Positions 35,501 through 47,500 of a DNA stretch of 64,000 nt are shown here, in pieces (the first letter of the stretch is position 1; each line of letters starts with the position of its first letter). The notes beneath the pieces are model-generated. The model did not search any database, was not told the DNA's origin, and was given only the letters and a program-made list of their open reading frames with translations. Position numbers and translations under genes: made by a program. Origin of the DNA: Symbiodinium natans (taxonomy: Eukaryota; Sar; Dinophyceae; Suessiales; Symbiodiniaceae); NCBI GenBank assembly GCA_905221605.1, contig CAJNDS010002383.1, forward strand, positions 365,091-429,090, in the 5' to 3' direction.

Positions 35501-38500
35501 ATTATCATCATCATCATCATCATCACCACCATCACCATCACCATCACCATCACCATCACCATCACCATCACCATCACCATCACCATCACCATCACCATCA
35601 CCATCACCATCACCATCACCATCACCATCACCATCACCATCACCGTCAGCACCTTCCTCTCCATCTTCCCCTTCATGACCAGCTCATGACCATCACCATG
35701 CGCCAATTTCTCTTTTTGCAAGTGCTTTTGTTCATCATCGGCCGCGCTTTGCCCTTCCAGCTGAGGCCTTTACGTGCATGCTGGCTCCCGCTTCGAGGTG
35801 CCAGGCCGGTTGGAACACTGTTCAGTGAGGGTTTGGTGTGAAGAATGGCGTAGATTTTGGGCTGTGGTGCTCTTCGTGCCACTGATGTGTGAACGCAAAC
35901 CCAAATAACCCCAAGACCCGCAGCTACAACCCTGACGATACGCCACCAGATCCTGCTCACGCATGCTAGCTTGCAAGGGATCCGGAACGTGTGGTTCTTT
36001 TCAACCTTCTACGCTGAAACACAGTTTCCTGTGCAGCAGTTGGTTGCGCGATTGCAAAGTAAGGCCTCAGGATCTTTGGGGAGAGTGTCTCTTAGACTCT
36101 TTGGCCAGTCTGAGACCCTTTCTCTGGAGCTTCGGCTTGTGAAGCCTTGGCGTCGGACCAGCTCGCAATGCCTGTCCCCGAAGTATTAATTTTTGTCATA
36201 CTGTACGCAAAGGGTGTGGAAGTGACCCAGCCAACGTGATCTTCGACCCAACACCCCTCTAGCTGCAGGCAACTTGGGTGTGGCGCATATGGCTGCCCTC
36301 ATGGGCTTCCGCTCCACTGCGCACTTGAGCCACCTGAGGCGATTCGGCCGCATGGGATGGGGGTTTGAGAGTTTGGCGCTCAAGGATGGTCCGCGGGGGC
36401 TTTGTTGGGTTCAAGGCCGAAGGCGGCAAGAAGAGTGTCACAGAAGGTTTGAGCTTTGGAAACCCAGGCAATGATCCACCCAAAGTCCACCCTAAGTCCA
36501 CCCTAAGTCCACCCTAATTGTCAGCGCCCTGGAGAGTTTTGAGGACGGTGAAGACCCTGGAGCAGCTCGGCGCCCACCTCAGCTCCTCGGCCACTGCTGG
36601 CCGCGAGGAGATCGCCTACCAGGCCGCTGCTTCAGTTCTCTCAAGAGACGGTTTTAGGGTTTAGGGTTTAGGGTTTAGGGTTTCGGGTTTAGGGTTTAGG
36701 GTTTAGGGTTTTTTTGCCAGTGTGGGCTGGAGATTCGGAGATTCGGCTCAAGGGTTTCGGCTTCAAGCTTCGGTGGCAGGGCCAGTGAAGGTGTCCGTTT
36801 GTACCAAAGAAGGCTGTTCTGAAGCCTGAGCTTGCCTGTGTATTCTGCAGGGGCATTTTGCGAGTGAGGTAATCTTAGAAGCAAATGGGGAGCAAATGAG
36901 GAGCCATGCTCGGATCTGGTCGTCGAATCGCAAATGCACATTCCACGAAAGCGCCCAACATCCAACAAATTTCGCTGGAGAATTCTGGGGAGGCTTGGTG
37001 TTCCTTGAATCGATGTTGGGGGACTGTTGTCCACCAGTGAAATCGGTTTGAGAGGCGGGCCTACCTAGTTTGTGAAGTGTTTGAAGGAGGGCCCATTGCT
37101 CGCGGCACGGACGGTTGCAAGTGCGCTGTTTTTGGAGGCATTGTCGTGTTTTGTTGGAGAGGCAGGAGGGGGCTTTCACGAGGAGGCTTTCACGACAGGA
37201 AAAGGCTGCAATCCCCAAATCACAAATATGCAGCTCAAAACTTTCGGAGAGATCTCGGTTTCGTTGAGGCTGGACTCACATGCAGCTCCAAAGTTTCGGA
37301 GAGATCTCGGTTTGAGGTTGGACTCTTGTTTTTCCCGAAGCGTGGCGAGGGTTTTTCAGCCAAGGTGGTCTTCGACAAGTTTTTTGTTTCGTTGATGCAT
37401 GGATGGATGTCGTGATGGATGTCGTGATGGATGGCGTGAGGGATTTCGTTGTATGTTGGCAATGTTAATCTGTTCCAAGCGCCGCACGTCCTCAAAATTA
37501 AATTGCGCTGGCGTGGAGCGCACTCGAAGAAAATTGTAGGCGCGAACGACAGCCCGCTCGGTGTTCGCGGTGCGTCGCGATGGTGGCGCGTGGAGCATAC
37601 GAAATTTAGGGCGCAAGCGACAACCCTCTCGGTGTTCCCGGCTTGTCGTGATGTTGGCGCGGGGAGCGTCCCAGAAATTTGGGACACCCCTCTCGGTGTT
37701 CCTGGCATGGTTTTCGCCGCATGTCGCGACGCTGGCGCGTGGAGCATCCTCGAAATTTTGGGGCACAAAGCAGAACCGAGAAGCTCTCAGTGTTCGTGGC
37801 GCGTCGTGACGCAGGCGCATGGAGCGTCGTTGAAATTTTGGGGCGCAAGGGACAGCCCTATCTGTGATCCCGGCGTGTCGTGATGCTGGCGCAGCACCAA
37901 AACATGCCGTAACAAAGTTGGGGTGTCTGTCCTTTGAAGGTCCAGAATTCCGGCTTCTTTCTTGTTCACGATGCTGCGTCTTCGAAGTTTTAGAGGTGCG
38001 AACAACCCTCTCGGTGTGTTCCCGGCATGTCGCGACGCTGGCGTGTGGGGCGTCTTGTCGCGATGCTGGCGCTCGGGTCAGAAGAACCGTGTCGTCGTGT
38101 CGTCTTCACCTCCTCCCCATCCCCACCCCTCTCGTCCCCCCCCCCCCCCCGTTCCCCTCCCCCCTCCCCCCCCCAGCCTCTGCCCCTCCCCCTCCCCCTG
38201 CCCCCCCCTCGCTTCCCCTCAAAAACAAAAAACACGAGCGCAAAATTCCAGTGGCACAAAAGCCAAAAATCCTGCAAAATCCACAGTTCCAACAACAACA
38301 TCTCAGTGGACTTTTCGCTTTTCGGAGTTGGGCTTTCTTTGTCATTGATTGTCATTGCAGGCGGGAGGTGGTGCCATACCTCCACGTGCCTGTACCCCCA
38401 AACACATCCTCCACAGTCTAAGCCTGCAAGTGCCAGCAACGTCGCGAGGTGGAGCTGCAGCGCGAGTACATGCCGCTTGCTGTGCCCCTCCTGGTCGGCA

Positions 38501-41500
38501 ACGTGCTCTTCCCACGATTGCTGCCCCTAAGCTGCGTTTTGCGTTTGGTATTTTTTTTGTGGTGCTAGCTGGATCTTTCGGTCTTCGGGCGGCAGTCGAG
38601 TCGGGGAACTTAAACTAAGTCAGAAAAGAAGCAGACTTGCGAACTCAACTTACTCGTCAGCCCTTCGGGTGGAGGGTTTAGGATTGGTCTGCCTGCTTGC
38701 GCGTAGTCTTACTCTGGCTTGCGCTTTCAGACGGGGCATTGTATTCCTGCTTTCTGGACCTTTCGAAGAGGTTGTCTGACTTGAAGTTGACGAAAAGGAT
38801 GGTGCCGCAAACTGCCTTCCGCATGCAAAAGTCCCCAGCACGTGACGTGCTTGTTTGAAGTTGAGCGAGTGTCCTGCGATCGCGTTGGGATTCGCTGACG
38901 TGGTCCTAGCACCTTGCGATTTCGTGGCTTCTGGAGCATGTCAAGAGGTTGAATTTTAAAAAAAAGTTACAACGAGCTCTGTTCCAAACCCGACATGCGC
39001 CAGCAATCCTACAGAGGTGTTGGGGCTTGCACCTCCTTACGTCATCGACTCCCCAAGAGAAAGCCAAGGCCATGGGAGGTGAAGGCCGCGCAGTCTGACG
39101 TGCCCACCGCCAAGGAGGCCCGGTGGGTCCACTCGGGCGTCGCCCAAGAGTGTTCAAACAGAGTGCGAGGCGGGCGCTAAGAGGGTTCAAGACGGCTCAC
39201 GGATCCGGAGATGTCCTCCAGGTTTGGGGAGGCTGTGCTGTGGCCAGTGTAGGTCTCGTACTTCAGCCCCAACAGGGTTACCTTGATGGGGGGGGGGGGG
39301 GGTGTGCCATTCCAAGAAAGCTTGGTTGTGATTGCTATGTAGTGGCTTTGTGAAGGATAAAACTAAACCTGTGAAACAGCCGAGCTGGACAAAACCGTAC
39401 GTGACCGATTGGAAACCTGCAGGAACTTGCCAGGTGATGCTAGATGTTGTAGATGAGGGTGATGATGAATCAAATCACGTCATGGACAGGGGGGCCTAAC
39501 ACACCTATTCTTTCCAGAATGTCACAAGATGATCATCATATTGCATGATCCAGTGACTTGCTTCGTTGGGCAAGGCTTGTGACTGGAGCCACTGTTCCCC
39601 AGCATCGGTACAACTCAAAGCTGACCTTCGCAGTCGCATGTAGGAATACATCTTTGTAGGCACAAAAGAATCATGTCGCGCTCGCGCACACACACACACA
39701 CACACAGAGTCAGCTTCTTCCCTTGCACGCAGCCACCATCCACCGTCCAAGATAGTGGAAGCTGTGCCCAGGATCCCGATCCAGTGAAGCTCTGATTTCC
39801 GAGCCCTTTGAAACTCCCAAGCCCTCAGGCTCTGGTCAAGGATCCTGACACCATGGTCAGTGAGCTGCTCCACAAGGCATCGGTTTGCCGTTGTTGCCGC
39901 AAGGTTCGGATGCCTGCAGCAAACAACGGAGAACACTTTTGCAATCCCGTCTCCGGTGCAAATGCTGAATAAGCCAGATCCCTTGCAGGCCTGAGGCTGC
40001 CAACTGTAAAGCTGTCAAGGACTGAAAATTCGTCAGCCCATCGGAATGTGCCTGGAGGCTGCCTATTGCAACAACACGCTGGGGCTTAGCACGCTGGCAA
40101 GCGAACGGCAGCTCGGCGAACAACCGGGCGGGCGTGAGGATGGGTTAGTGTCTCGGTTTTGTCGATGGGGTGCTTCGGTTAAGCTCAATCATTGCTTCAA
40201 GCCGCGCTTTCGGCCCATCTGCTGAACTTCGCTTGCAGCACCAAAGGGTGCTTGCACCAGGTCCATGAGCTACTTCACTCCGGAGACAATCCGCGGCTTC
40301 CTCCTAGACCACTTCGCACCCGATGCTGGGCGGATGTCATGGGTTCCAAGGCTTAGGATGTAGGAGTGAGGTAGGTCCTGTAGGCCTAGGCTTGCTCTTG
40401 CGGAAGGCACTGGGCCTTCTTTTCATGGCATTGGGACTCAGTCTAGAGTCTAACGGAAACGGCGAAACCCAACATGAACTTTTTTGGTATCTTCCAAAAG
40501 CTTCCCTTAAGGAGCGAATGGTCTTTGTGGGCGTCAACGTTGCCCATTCCGAGCTCTCCAAGTGGGTGATGCGTGCAGGGCTCGTGCAGCGGGGGTGCTA
40601 TGGGGTGCGGCATGCCGTATTTCGTTGCATTCGGGGGTCAGCCGCTGTCAGCTCCCAGCCTAAGCCGCTTAAGCCTGCGAACCTGTCAAACTCAAACCCT
40701 GCTTGAAGGGTAGAAAGGGGGACCTGGCTGTCAGGCAACAGAAACGGGGGTTCATTGCATGGAATCCCCGAATCCCCTCCGAGGTTCTTTCGCAGACTAC
40801 AATGCCATCCCCCTGAAGAAGCGCGAGGAGAAGAAGGCGACGGCTGGTTCCCACTGGCGGTCTGTGTTTGTTGGGTATCCATGGTAGATGTGCTGGATGG
40901 TCTATTCAGGTTTTCCAGTTGAGGGCTCAGGCCGGCTCAGGGGGAAGTTCGTAGGCAAAGGTTCGCAGTGCCAGGGCAGCATCAGCACCCCAAGACCCCA
41001 GATTCAGCTCAGCCGTAGACCGGAGGCTTGTCCTTTTGCTTAGGGCTTAGGGGAAGGGTTGGGGCTTGGTCTGTTGTCTTCGGGCCTTTTTCATGCTAAT
41101 TGGTGCTGTGCCTTTGTGTCGATTTTCCCGTCTACTCCCCATTCCATACAACCGCAGGCCAAAACCATGACCGCCTGAGAGTCGTTCCAAGCCGAGATCA
41201 CTACCCAAAGTCCTGAAGAATGGATAGCCTCTTTTCCTGGGACCCCTGACGCCTCAAGCCATTAGGCACCAGAGCAGGCTGCCAAAGCTGCCAAAGCTGC
41301 CAAAGACCTTGAAGCCCTGAGCTGCGAAAAGCCTTTACTTCACGCTCCCATGTCCCATCCGGTTCCCACACCAGGCCCAGTATACTGGTGGTGACATGCG
41401 ATTGGAGGGAGCCTCGCCTTACTGCCACCTGGCACTCGGGCCGCGGCCTCAGGGGACGGGTTTGGGAATAGGCTGAAGAGGGTTTCGGACGCCTTTGGGG

Positions 41501-44500
41501 CTTTGAGGCAAAGTCGGGAGTGCACCTTCAGTGGGAGAGAGTAGGGTCTGGCAGGGTTGAGCAGTGTCTTGTAGCAGTGTTTAGCCACGACCTTCAGCTG
41601 GAACACGCTCTGCTTAAAGTCCAATAAACAGGCCAAGAGTGTACCTATCAAATCCGGGCCGGCTTGGAAGATGCCGGCGGACATTCTCTCCTTACTGAGG
41701 TTCGAGTCCACAGCCTTTGGGCAGGCTGAGCTTGCTCCAGTTGCCCTCGTCCAGGCCCAACCTTGGGGAAGTTGCAGTCCTGTTCATGCAGAAGCCACCC
41801 AAGCATGCCCCAAAGCCATTCCCAGCCCCGGTTTGGTTTGTTTTCTTTGAGGCCCTGCTTGGCGGGGGCTCCGCCGTCTACAGTGGCATCGGCTCCGGCC
41901 TGACCTCGCGGCTTTCCACGCAGGCGCCTTCGTGCGAAGCAGTGGGTTGAGGGAGGCTGCGTGCCTTTTGACCTGCACTTCCCCGGGCCTCCTTCCGCCT
42001 TCTTCTTTCCACACAGGTATCCTGCAGTCGAGTTGAGCTCCACCTGTGAAGTCTCTCCCCCTCCTTCTCCTTCCCGCTCCGCTCCCAGAGAAGCCCGTCT
42101 GCTGGATTATTTCAGCCATCTTACGCGTGGGCCAGCGGCTGTAATCTGCAGGCAAACTTGCAACACCTGCCAGGTGCTGAGGCAGAGTCCCTACGTGGAG
42201 TCCTGCGCAGCCTTCAACACCTCGTGCTCTCTGCGTGGGGTTTGTGGGCGGCCTAAACCCTAAACCCTAAACCCTGAACCCTGAACCCTAAACCCTAAAC
42301 CCTAAATCCTAAATCCGAAACCCTAAACCCTAAACCCTAAACCCTAAGCCCTAAACCGCCTAAACCCTAAACCCTGGTGCATTTTCATTTTCGAGACGCC
42401 AGCGCGCTTCGATTTCTTGGTAGTGGCAGAAAAGTGCTATGGCAGTTGCTGTGCGATCTCCAGAGCAGAAGGCCGGAAACCCTGAAGAAGGGGCATTCTT
42501 GCTCCCGTGTGCTCTGGGTTTAGGGTTTAGGGTTTTAGGGTTTTAGGGTTTTAGGGTTTTAGGGTTTTAGGGTTTTAGGGTTTTAGGGTTTTAGGGTTTT
42601 AGGGTTTTAGGGTTTTAGGGTTTTAGGGTTTTAGGGTTTTAGGGTTTTATGGTTTTAGGGTTTTAGGGTTTTAGGGTTTTAGGGTTTTAGGGTTTTAGGG
42701 TTTTAGGGTTTTAGGGTTTTAGGGTTTTAGGGTTTTAGGGTTTTAGGGTTTTAGGGTTTTCGGGTTTTAGGGTTTAGGGTTTTAGGGTTTTAGGGTTTTA
42801 GGGGCGGTGGGGAAGGGGGCGGGCGGGGCGTTGGGGAGTGAGCGCGCTGCACACCCTAGCTATTTGCTGTTTGCTGCTATTTGCTATTTGCAGTTTGAGT
42901 CTTGCTGCTAGCTTATCATGATTCACTACGACTTCTTTCCAGCTCATTATGGTTGCGAGGATTCCGAGTACCAGTCCTAGTACTACTATTGCTACAATAC
43001 CTTCCCCTCCTGCGCCCCGCCCGCAGCATAGATTTGCCGAATGTTTGCGCTCGCAGGGGTGAGGCTCTTCCATATTTTCACGCAAAGCATCCTCAGGTAC
43101 TCGGACTCCGGCCTCTTCGGCGTCTACGGTGTCTGCCAGCCTGAGAAGGCCCCGAAGCTCTGGGCAGATGATGGCAGATGTAAAAGCAGCTTCGGGAGAG
43201 TTTTTGAAAAGGTCTCCACGGCGAGCTTGCTTGCTTTGCGCAGCGTTTGGGGGGGGGGGGATTTCGAAGGTTCACACACAGGAATGCTTGCAAAGGTGTC
43301 CATAGGGCTTGGAAGATGTGTTTGGAGCCTCAGCTCCCCCCAAAGCTCTCCTTCTCCTGACCAGGCCTCTGACATGGCCATGGCCATGGCATCGGCACTG
43401 AAGGGCCTCTCTAGCGTGAGCAAGGACGGGGGTCGGCTGGTGGGAGTGCAAGGGCTCCAGGCTTGGGGGGGGCCAGCGACTTCTAGTTTTTCGGAGGCCC
43501 CGAATCTGTCAGAACCCTCACAACCCCACGCTTTCTCCACGCTTTCTCCATGCTCAGGAGGAGCTGGCAAAGGCCAAGGCGATTCTCAAGGGCAAGATGT
43601 TCCGGCAGGCTTCGTCCCCACAGTCCTTTGGGGCAGCGTCAGTGATGCTCAAGTCAGGAACAGCACCTCGCATGAGCCGAAAACAGAAAGGCCTTGAGTG
43701 AGAAACATTCAGAAACGTCCTGAACCCAAGTCGAAAACAGAAGTGATAATTCAGGAGGAAGCACGTACAACCCTGAACAATGTGTTGCAAGTTGTGCGTC
43801 CTGTGAAGCTTAGACTTTGCGCTGACGGGACCGGTCTCTCTTGGTCTGGCCCCTTCGTTTTAGGTAGTTAGGATCGAAGGGTCCTCGAACTCTTCACCCC
43901 CCCCAAACCCCCCCAATGGTTGTAGGGTTTTGGGATCAGGTTAGAGAACTTTAAGGATAGGGTTGGGTCTAGATGCCTGGCTTGAAGTTCAAGACGTAGG
44001 GGTGGGGTGGGGGGGGGGGGGGGCGGCGTCTCGTATTGCTTGTGTGTGTTGGAGTGCAAGGACTGTCAGAATGCTTGCTACACGCGTACCCAAAGATCAC
44101 CTGAGTCGTTCAATTGCGGAAAAGCCATGCACCTCAAGTCCAAAGAGCCAAACAGGGAGCATCTTAAAGCGTGAGGCGAGACCGCGTGCTCTCGAAAAAC
44201 GTTGATACTGAGATTCCGGGCTCCTGGATAGTAATGTGAGATTGTTCTTCTGGTAGAGACCCATACACTTCCGTATACACATACTTCCGATGCCTTTGTG
44301 GCAGCCTGCTGACACCTTACAATCAGTGGATGAGTTTCTGCGCCCTTTGAGGTCTGGAGGCCCTTGTAGGCTGCAACGCGACAGGGCCAGAGCATCCAGA
44401 CGCCCCTAAACTATATGTCTGCAGTTTAGGATGCGTTGAGGATGGGTTTCAGAAGTCTAGGACTCGGCCCAACGTTATGACAGGGGTAGAGGTGTGGGGT

Positions 44501-47500
44501 TTCAAGATTGCGGTCTGGGCTTTAGGTTGCACGGCCGTCCCGGAACAGGCAGACAACGACAGTGAGCTGATGCAGGCGCCAAGCTTGACAGATGCGGCTC
44601 TTGTAGACGGCTTAGAAGGTGTAAGCTTCTTAAACGTGGTTAAACCTCCTGTTATTCGTGGGATGGTACACACGGAAATCTGTTGCAGCGGCTTAAGACC
44701 GGGGAGTCAATGGACCATGGGACCATGGGTTCCCCGAGTGGCGCCATTGCGATTCCCAGCTGCAAACCCAAGAGAGAGGCAGGAACTCTATGCCCCGCGC
44801 CCTGAATTCTGTGCAGCTGTGCCAGGAAGCCGAGGAAGTTCATGACCAATGCTACAGAAGAGTCCACTTTAAAGCACCGTTTTCGCCACATGGTGACAGC
44901 TCACAACCTTGCGCCCGACAACCGCGTATTCGCTTGTCATTCGCCGAAGCAAGTGAATCACTAGAGTCACTCCACCTTAAGCCCCTGCGAAGCATTCAGC
45001 CGCTCAAGCCCTCAAGAACTCCGGATGTGGATCGCAAAAGCCGTTCAGCCTCCAAAAGGCCCGGACGCAGACACACTCAGACCCTCCTCTCTGCTGCAGG
45101 ACATGGGCCAGCAGCTCCTCCTGACGGGCAAGCCCGGGCCGCAGCTTCGAGGGTTCTTGATACGAAGTTCTACTACGTTACGAGGTTCTGGGTTTAGGGT
45201 TTAGGGTTTAGGGTTTAACGATCTGTCAGTGATTGTGTTGTTGGACTCTGGTCGCCAAAAGGAGGCCCTGCATTCCCCTTGACTCGTATGGGGGCTTACG
45301 CTTCACAAGGTTCGGGCCATGTCTTGGGCTGCAATTCCCGCGCTTGAGCCCTTGAGCCCTTGAGCTTCTTCTCGGGCACCGTCGCTTCGCGCTCGTGTGG
45401 CCTTGGCTGTTGCTGTCCTGTCGTTGCCGTTGCCACCTCTGCTTGGCCCACTTTGAACGGCTGGCCTGGGCAAAAATCAACAGAGCTGCTGAATCAGCAG
45501 GGCTCTGGATCCGGTTTAGGGTTTAGGGTTTGGGTTTGGGGTTTGGGGTTTGGGGTTTAGGGTTTAGGGTGGTTCCGACAGGCATTGTCAAGCTGACGTG
45601 TGCCGGGGCTGTGTGCGATGCGGCGCTGCTGCGGACGCTTTGCGCGATGCCAACGGATCGAACGCGGTACGTAGGGTGTAGAAGCTACCGAGACGGTGAG
45701 ATCAGGTCAAACCGAACATGTCATCTGTGCCATGACCCCTGCCTGATCCCAAACCCTGTTGTCATTGCAAGCTGCCCGCCAAACCCAGCCCAGTAGTAGA
45801 ACTGCTTGAGACCTATGGGTGAAACCCCCTAACTTTGTAAACATAGTTTCCGGACGGACCGAACTTAAGAACTTGCAATTTGGGGTGGGGGGGGGGGGTG
45901 GCGGGGAAAAGGCGAGCCCTCAACTGCAGCATCCGATCCTGCAGCGTCACAAGAATGAATCACCGAAACGACATATGAATCCTCATGCGCGGCTGTGAAT
46001 TGTCGCGTGGTTGCTTGTAAAAGCACAGTCTCAACGGCTAAACTGTTAACCCAACACGCTGGACACTGCAATGCTAAGAAGCCGAGGTATGGGTCGGCAG
46101 CAGAGTTCGGCAAAATCATCGACGGCGTGAGCGAAGCCGAGGCAAGTGTGGGCAGAATTCTTGTTCAGCTTTAGCCGCATCCAGTTTGTTCGGTCTTCAC
46201 GGTTTGGACTTGCAGAGTTTTGTATTTATGGTTTGCATGGCTTATGTTTGACGCCAGTCTTTGTGTAGAGAACAGTGGGGACCTGCCGCTACTCCTGCTC
46301 ATATTGAAGCCGCAGCAAGCGCACCTTTGAAGTAGAACGCGCGATGGGGTTGATCAAACTTCGCCGCTGCCATGCTGACTGTCGTTTCCGTGTCTGGTGA
46401 CGAGTTGGCAAGCTTGACACAGGATGAGCTCAGCAAACTGGTTTCCGAACACGGAGATTCCATTCGGTCAGTCAAAAACCACTTGCAGGCGGTTCTTGGG
46501 GTGACAAGATTCTGCCAGAGGCTTCTCAGTCCTGAGGGTGTTGAGTTACCCGATGGCACCGAGCTGAAGTTGCCCTGTCGCCTGCACCTGGTCAAAGTGA
46601 TGTTTGATGCAGAGGCCACCTGCGGGCTGCAAGGACAGCTTGAGGAAGCCATTCAGGGTAATGACCTTGCAACCATGGAGGTCCTGCTGCAATCGCCGAT
46701 GGATCCAAATCACACCTGCCCCAGGCACCAGTCCGCATTGCGCACGGCCATTTTTTGGCAAAGCCTCACTGCAGTGCAGATGTTGATTGAAGCGAGTGCG
46801 GACCTCAATAGGGTTGAGACAGGACTGGTCGGACACCCATTCTTTTCCCACAAAGGCGACAAAGGCACGTTTGCAGCGCGAGAATCATCTGGCGCAGCTT
46901 TGCATCACGCCTGTGACAGGAGGACCAGTACTAGCTGCAATGGGATCTTGCATGCTTTGATTCACGCCCGGGCTGATGTCAACCTGGTAAATCTGAACGA
47001 TCGGACGCCACTCCACAATGCTATCATCGAGGGCAACAAGGGTGCTGTAGAAGTACTGCTCAAGGCACACGCAGATCCGAACAAGGGTGGTGGCAAGGGT
47101 TTGACCTCTGCGTTCTTGGCTGTGCAGCACTACACGGTCCCCCTGCTCGAAACCTTGCTCGATGCAAGGGCAAATCCCAACTCTCCAGGTACTTCTATTG
47201 AACCACAACCCTTGTACATGGCCTGCCAAAGAAATGCCTTAGAACACATGCAGCTGTTGATCAACAGGCGTGCTGATGTCGACAGAGGCGAAGCAGAATT
47301 TGGGGAATCATCTCTGCACCTGGCGTGCAGGATGGGTGCGATAGACCAGGTGAAGCTGCTAATCGTAGCTCGTGCCGATGTTGACTGCGCTAACTCGGCT
47401 GGAGCGACGCCTCTTCATGCTGCTTGTGCGAGTGGGCACCAAAAACAAGACGAAGCAAGACAGCTCAAGATTGTAAAGCTCCTGGCCGACGCTGGAGCTG

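Noticed and set aside
35352-35721. Ser-Pro and Met-Val repeat ORFs
   Set aside because: They are translations of the (ATCACC)n array.
37235-37883. Long overlapping ORFs on both strands
   Set aside because: They arise from the intronic minisatellite, and three or more frames are open at once.
38356-38395. REVVPYLHV as a UQCRC2 exon
   Set aside because: It resembles a core-protein helix, but 36634 joins directly and in phase to 38449, leaving no place for it.
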